Below are positions 15,348-19,078 of a DNA stretch of 19,078 bases, in pieces; the stretch's first letter is position 1, and the number at the start of each line of letters is the position of its first letter. Below the pieces are notes generated by a model. That model did not search any database. It worked only from the letters and a program-made list of their open reading frames with translations, and was not told where the DNA came from. The DNA is from Methylovulum sp. GTDB taxonomy: Bacteria; Pseudomonadota; Gammaproteobacteria; Methylococcales; Methylomonadaceae. The stretch is from positions 1 through 19,078 of the forward strand of contig JACXTQ010000296.1 of assembly GCA_016919605.1 (NCBI GenBank), written 5' to 3'. The position numbers were made by a program, and so were the translations under genes.

Positions 15348-16929
15348 AGTAGTAGCAAATACCCAACGTTGGGCCGAACAGGCGGCGGTAGCCGGTTGGA
15401 TCGATGCCACCACCGCCGCCGGTTTGGCGGAACTGGACTTAAAAACCCCGGACAGCCTATTTAACCCGCAAGAAGCCAGACCCCTCATCGTGGCCTTTAT
15501 GGGTGGTAGCGGAGTCGGGAAAAGCACCTTACTAAACCGCTTGGCGGGCAAGGCGATTGCGCGGGTCGGCATCGAACGTCCCACCTCACGCGAAGTCACC
15601 TTGTTCCACCACCATAGTGTCGCCATCCAAAACCTGCCCGAACATTTGCCGATTACCCACATCAAAATCGCCCAGCATGAAGAGGAAGCCAAAAAGCAAA
15701 TTATCTGGATCGACATGCCCGATTTTGATAGCACCGAACAAGGCAACAAGCAGCTGGTATTGCAATGGTTGCCGCATATTGACGTGCTAATCTATGTCGT
15801 CAGCCCCGAACGCTACCGCGATGAAAAAGCTTGGCAATTGTTGTTGACCGAAGGGGCGAAACACGCTTGGCTGTTCGTCCTCAATCAATGGGATCGGGGG
15901 CAACCCGAGCAATATGACGATTTTAAACAGCAATTGCACAAAGCTGGCTTTTTTGAGCCGATTATCTTTAAAACCATCTGTGCCGAAGAATGGCAAACTG
16001 ATGAATTTAACCTCTTGGAAGAAACTTTAATGACCTTGGCACAAGGCCATACCGTGCAGCAATTGCAACAACGCGGGCAAATTTTGCGTAAAAAAGCCTT
16101 GCAACAACGGTTGCAGGTGTTACGCGATAGCTTGGCAGGTTCTGCGCCTTTGACACATTTACCGGCACTGTGGCAAAACCAATGGCAACAGGCCGCCACT
16201 GTCTTGCAACAAGGTTTTGTCTGGCCGATAAAAAATGCCGCCACCTATTATGGCGAACACGCCAGCGATTTAATCAGCACGGCTCAAGCCGGAAGGATAC
16301 CTTTATGGGATGCGTGGGCTCAAGCCCGTTATGATGATGCCCTAGACGTGTTTGTACTGGATGCCGCGCAACAAGGTCTGCCCATCTCCCCCTTAAAAAC
16401 CGCACTGGCGGAGTTGCGCGGCAAAGCCGGTAAAACCCTACAAGCGCAAACCGAATTGGCGGTGCGCCAAGCCTTGGCAAAACCGGGCCACGCCCTGCAC
16501 CGTGGCTTTTTAAAAACCATGCGTTTGGCAGAAATTACCCTGCCATTGGCGGCGATGGGTTGGGTCGGTTATCAGGTATTTCTGGGCTTTTACCACAGCA
16601 ACATGACCAGCAGCCATTATTTGGGTGTCGATTTTGCCATACACAGCAGTTTGCTAATCGCCATCACTTGGTTAGTGCCCTTTTTCATCCTGAAAAAAGC
16701 CCAGCCGTCTTTACAAAAAAGCGCGTTGAAAGGTTTAAATACGGGCATCAAGCAAGCGTTCGACCTGCTTGATGAAGAAGTACAACAAGCCTTGGCAAGC
16801 TTTAGCCAAGCCCATGCCGGACAACTCCAGCAACTGGACAAGCTGATCGGGCAATGTGAATGCCAAGATGTGGAAGCGCGTTTAAGCGTGGATAACAACA
16901 GCGCATTGTCAAGGATGTTGATTGACTGA
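15328..16929 (+). CDS. Large membrane-associated GTPase, second of a pair
   Basis: The 533-residue product has G1 GGSGVGKST (59-67), a G2-type PTSREVT (85-91), G3 DMPDFD (129-134) and a G4-position NQWD (186-189) in which Gln replaces Lys. A helical middle follows, then two hydrophobic segments (about 404-421 and 436-455) likely to cross or dip into the inner membrane, and a helical C-terminus. The ATG lies inside the end of the first GTPase gene (20-nt overlap in another frame) with AGAG just upstream. The 3' end overlaps the convergent msrQ by 21 bp. The shared DxPDFDS motif with its neighbour suggests the two arose by duplication and act together. Confidence 0.82.
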   Translation: MAYDYSEVVANTQRWAEQAAVAGWIDATTAAGLAELDLKTPDSLFNPQEARPLIVAFMGGSGVGKSTLLNRLAGKAIARVGIERPTSREVTLFHHHSVAIQNLPEHLPITHIKIAQHEEEAKKQIIWIDMPDFDSTEQGNKQLVLQWLPHIDVLIYVVSPERYRDEKAWQLLLTEGAKHAWLFVLNQWDRGQPEQYDDFKQQLHKAGFFEPIIFKTICAEEWQTDEFNLLEETLMTLAQGHTVQQLQQRGQILRKKALQQRLQVLRDSLAGSAPLTHLPALWQNQWQQAATVLQQGFVWPIKNAATYYGEHASDLISTAQAGRIPLWDAWAQARYDDALDVFVLDAAQQGLPISPLKTALAELRGKAGKTLQAQTELAVRQALAKPGHALHRGFLKTMRLAEITLPLAAMGWVGYQVFLGFYHSNMTSSHYLGVDFAIHSSLLIAITWLVPFFILKKAQPSLQKSALKGLNTGIKQAFDLLDEEVQQALASFSQAHAGQLQQLDKLIGQCECQDVEARLSVDNNSALSRMLID

Positions 16930-17550
16930 GGATGCGAGGTGCCGAGCCGCCTCCCGCCACCAATAAACCACCCTAAAGCCTAGCAATACCGCCAAAATCA
17001 ACGCAAAAATCAGCGGATTAGTCAGGTCTTTTTTCACCAGCCACCAATAATGGACAACGCCGCCGACTCCGATAACATAAACCAGACGGTGCAACCACCG
17101 CCAGCGTTTACCGCCCAGTTTTTTGATTAAGGCGTTGTTGGAAGTGATCGCCAACGGGATCAGCAGTAAAAAAGAAGGGAAGCCAACCGTGATATAAGGG
17201 CGCTTGATAATATCCTTCAGGATGCTATCCCAATCAAAGAATTGATCTAGCACCAGATAGGTCAAAAAATGCAGGCTAGCGTAGAAAAAAGCGAACAACC
17301 CCAACATCCGGCGGGTACGGGTCAGCCAATTCCAGCCCGTGAGCTTGCGCAAGGGGGTGATAGTTAACGTCACCATAATCAGCACCAACGTCCAATAACC
17401 TGTGGAGCGGGTGATTTTTTCAATGGGGTTCGCGCCTAAACCATCGGTAAGGCCACCTATAATCAGCCTAATGAAAGGGATCAATGCCAATAAAAATAAC
17501 GCGGCCTTCACCCAGCCGAGGGTTTTGTCATCCAGTTGTTTGATACGCAT
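16909..17550 (-). CDS. msrQ: Heme-binding membrane subunit of the MsrPQ methionine sulfoxide reductase
   Basis: MsrQ (YedZ) passes electrons from the respiratory chain to periplasmic MsrP. The 213-residue protein is strongly hydrophobic with about six predicted membrane segments. It has the expected motifs: TLTITPLRKLTG (61-72), RRMLGLFAFFYASLHFLTYL (80-99), KRPYITVGF (116-124) and WRWLHRLVYVIGVGGVVHYWW (150-170 region). Candidate heme-ligand histidines are His94, His154 and His167. The start is 5 nt after the msrP stop, forming the usual msrP-msrQ operon. msrQ appears intact although the msrP frame in front of it is broken. Confidence 0.93.
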   Translation of the reverse strand: MRIKQLDDKTLGWVKAALFLLALIPFIRLIIGGLTDGLGANPIEKITRSTGYWTLVLIMVTLTITPLRKLTGWNWLTRTRRMLGLFAFFYASLHFLTYLVLDQFFDWDSILKDIIKRPYITVGFPSFLLLIPLAITSNNALIKKLGGKRWRWLHRLVYVIGVGGVVHYWWLVKKDLTNPLIFALILAVLLGFRVVYWWREAARHLASSVNQHP

Positions 17551-17555
17551 GGCGG

Positions 17556-18488
17556 TCAGAAATATTTTTTCAAATCCATGCCCGCATACAGCCCGGCCAC
17601 GTCATCGGCGTAACCGTTAAACATCAGAGTCGGGCGTTTAAAAAAGTCACCGATGCGGCGTTCTTTAGCTTGCGTCCAGCGGGGATGGTCTACATTGGGA
17701 TTGACGTTAGAATAAAAACCATATTCATCGGCATTGGCTCGCATCCATGCAGACACGGGCTGTTGTTCGGTAAAGCGGATTTTGACAATGGATTTCGCGC
17801 TTTTAAAACCATATTTCCACGGCACTACGATGCGGATTGGCGCACCGTTTTGATTGGGCAACATCTCACCGTACAAGCCAAAGGTCAATAAGGTCAACGG
17901 GTGCATGGCTTCGTCCATACGCAAGCCTTCTTTATAAGGCCATTCCAGCACTTCGGAGCGCTGGCCGGGCATTTGCATCGGGTCATGCAGACTGATAAAT
18001 TCGACAAACTTGGCATTGCCCGTAGGTTCAACTTGTTTGATAAGTTCTGAGAGCGGATAGCCTATCCACGGCACTACCATCGACCACGCTTAGACACAGC
18101 GCAAACGATACACCCGCTCTTCCATCGCCGCCAATTTCAACAGCTCGTCTATGTCAAAAGTTTTCGGCTTATGGACTTCGCCTTCAACAGACACTGTCCA
18201 CGGGCGGGTGATTAAAGTATGGGCATTTTGCGCCGGATCGTCTTTGCCAGTGCCAAATTCGTAAAAATTATTGTAGCCCGTCACATCCTTGTAAGGGGTT
18301 TTTTCTTCCGTCACCGCAAACTTTGTAGAAGGGCTTGCGGCCAGCTTATCAGCCGCCCACAGCGGTGCGGGCAACAGGCTGGCCGCCGATGCCCCCGCCG
18401 CCATCTGCATAAAACGCCGCCGATCATAATAATACTCGCGGGGGGTAATGTCCGAAGACTTGATGCGGGTGTCGGTTTTTTGGCTCAT
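17556..18488 (-). pseudogene. msrP: msrP, catalytic molybdopterin subunit, interrupted by an in-frame TAA
   Basis: MsrP (YedY) is the Tat-exported molybdopterin enzyme that reduces methionine sulfoxide in periplasmic proteins. The N-terminal part (18090-18488, 132 codons) has a twin-arginine signal DRRRFMQMAAG (22-32) and ends RVYRLRCV, where Cys131 is the expected molybdenum ligand. The next codon is TAA (18090-18092) where homologues have Glu (RCVEAWSMVVPW). The same frame then continues AWSMVVPWIGYPL to a TGA at 17556, with conserved QMPGQ, LRMDEAMHPLTL, NQNGAPIRIVVPWKYGFK and PNVDHPRW. One G-to-T change (GAA to TAA) explains the break. Total frame is about 310 codons, near normal length. 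AGGA 8 nt before the ATG is a good ribosome-binding site. A sequencing error or very recent loss is possible, because the rest is undecayed. Confidence 0.85.
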
Positions 18489-18549
18489 AACGGCGTTCCT
18501 TTTAGGTGAGGTGAAGGGCTTTTATAAGTAGTCGTAAAAAAGACGCATT

Positions 18550-18666
18550 GCTTACAAGGTAAGCGTTATTTTTATGGTTTGATAATAAGCGTTGTGGCCT
18601 TATTGGAGCCGCTTAAGGCCTTAATTATTGTTAACCCCGACTAAAATTATTTACCCGATAATTATC
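18550..18666. other. Palindrome-rich spacer upstream of msrP
   Basis: Three symmetric sites lie in the spacer between msrP and the membrane-protein gene: a hairpin GCTTAC-AAG-GTAAGC (18550-18564), a perfect 12-bp palindrome TTAAGGCCTTAA (18613-18624) and a perfect 10-bp palindrome GATAATTATC (18657-18666). They could be operator sites for msrPQ, or a weak terminator region for the gene ending at 18682. No T-run follows the hairpin on the minus strand. No promoter was assigned confidently. Confidence 0.3.
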
Positions 18667-18681
18667 AGAAGGCAAGCGCCG

Positions 18682-19078
18682 CTATACTTTCAGCCACCGC
18701 CACCAAAACCAATGGGAGACATGCAAATAACCCCTAATCGGTGTTTTTAACAACAGCAACAACAGGCCAATCGAATACAAACACCACACCGCCGCCCATT
18801 CATTCGGGTTGTTGGTGCTTAAATAGGCCAAAAAGGGCCCAGTCAGCAGATGGTACAGGGTCATTTTCCACGAACCGTACAAAACCGGCATAATAAACGC
18901 GGCGACTACATACATATTGAACAGCACCAAATTGGCTATTGCCGGAATTTCCCAAGCGATATGCCATTGCCCCGACACCGAACAAATGCGCTTACCGCAA
19001 AAAGGCACACTAAATGATTGGAAATAATCGCTAAACAATACAAATTTAGTCTTGACCTCGTAACAAGCAGGGGCCCAA
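18682..19078 (-). CDS. Multi-pass membrane protein, DUF5765-like, 5' end outside window
   Basis: The frame stays open from the stop at 18682 to the window edge. It includes WAPACYEVKTKF upstream of the TTG at 19036-19038, so that codon is not the start and the gene is truncated by the window. The visible 132 or so residues contain FSDYFQSFSVPFCGKRICSVSGQWHIAWEIP and then three or four hydrophobic segments, ending in the aromatic-rich GYLHVSHWFWWRWLKV. The pattern resembles proteins annotated DUF5765, recalled rather than searched. The function is unknown. It lies upstream of msrPQ on the same strand with a 193-bp spacer, so it is probably a separate transcript. Confidence 0.7.
   Translation of the reverse strand, partial: WAPACYEVKTKFVLFSDYFQSFSVPFCGKRICSVSGQWHIAWEIPAIANLVLFNMYVVAAFIMPVLYGSWKMTLYHLLTGPFLAYLSTNNPNEWAAVWCLYSIGLLLLLLKTPIRGYLHVSHWFWWRWLKV

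Noticed and set aside
18090..18092. Programmed recoding or selenocysteine at the msrP stop
   Set aside because: The codon is TAA, not TGA, homologues carry Glu there, and no recoding structure is evident. Nonsense mutation or base-call error is simpler.

Overview
The window looks like chromosome from a gammaproteobacterium of moderate GC. This is inferred from the mutY-yggX pair, the msrP-msrQ pair and the general gene style. A methylotroph of the Methylococcales is possible, but the sequence does not prove it. No rRNA, tRNA, complete insertion sequence, CRISPR array or replication origin was seen. Housekeeping stretches have moderate GC. Two blocks, 1796-3564 and 5157-9983, are clearly more AT-rich and carry defence-type genes, which suggests horizontal acquisition.

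Layout from left to right. The tail of a plus-strand gene (1-87) ends at a strong terminator (114-144). A minus-strand exported TPR plus trypsin-like protein (153-1592) has lost two residues of its catalytic triad. A minus-strand type II restriction-modification pair follows (1796-3564): an Eco29kI-type GIY-YIG endonuclease overlapping a cytosine-5 methyltransferase. Then comes a lone hisC (3786-4874). Next is a three-gene minus-strand operon (5157-9983), transcribed in the order tandem-DUF262 protein, HTH-fused AAA ATPase, HNH nuclease. This is the best candidate for an undescribed system in the window. It resembles a Septu (PtuAB)-type ATPase/HNH pair joined to a GmrS-like double DUF262 protein. 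Diverged inverted copies of one intergenic repeat bracket it (about 4934-5040 and 10141-10285).

From 10368 onward the content is mostly core: yggX and mutY (minus), a small membrane protein and a DUF2959 coiled-coil protein (plus), and a lipoprotein (minus). A possible small ORF and two overlapping large GTPase genes follow on the plus strand (13353-16929). Their G4 motifs deviate from consensus in complementary ways, and the second GTPase has two membrane segments, so they may work as a dynamin-like membrane pair.

The right end holds msrQ and msrP on the minus strand. msrP encodes the Tat-exported molybdopterin catalytic subunit for repair of periplasmic methionine sulfoxide. It is broken by one in-frame TAA directly after the codons for its molybdenum-binding Cys and the next Val, while msrQ is intact. 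The last gene, a multi-pass membrane protein resembling DUF5765, runs off the right edge.
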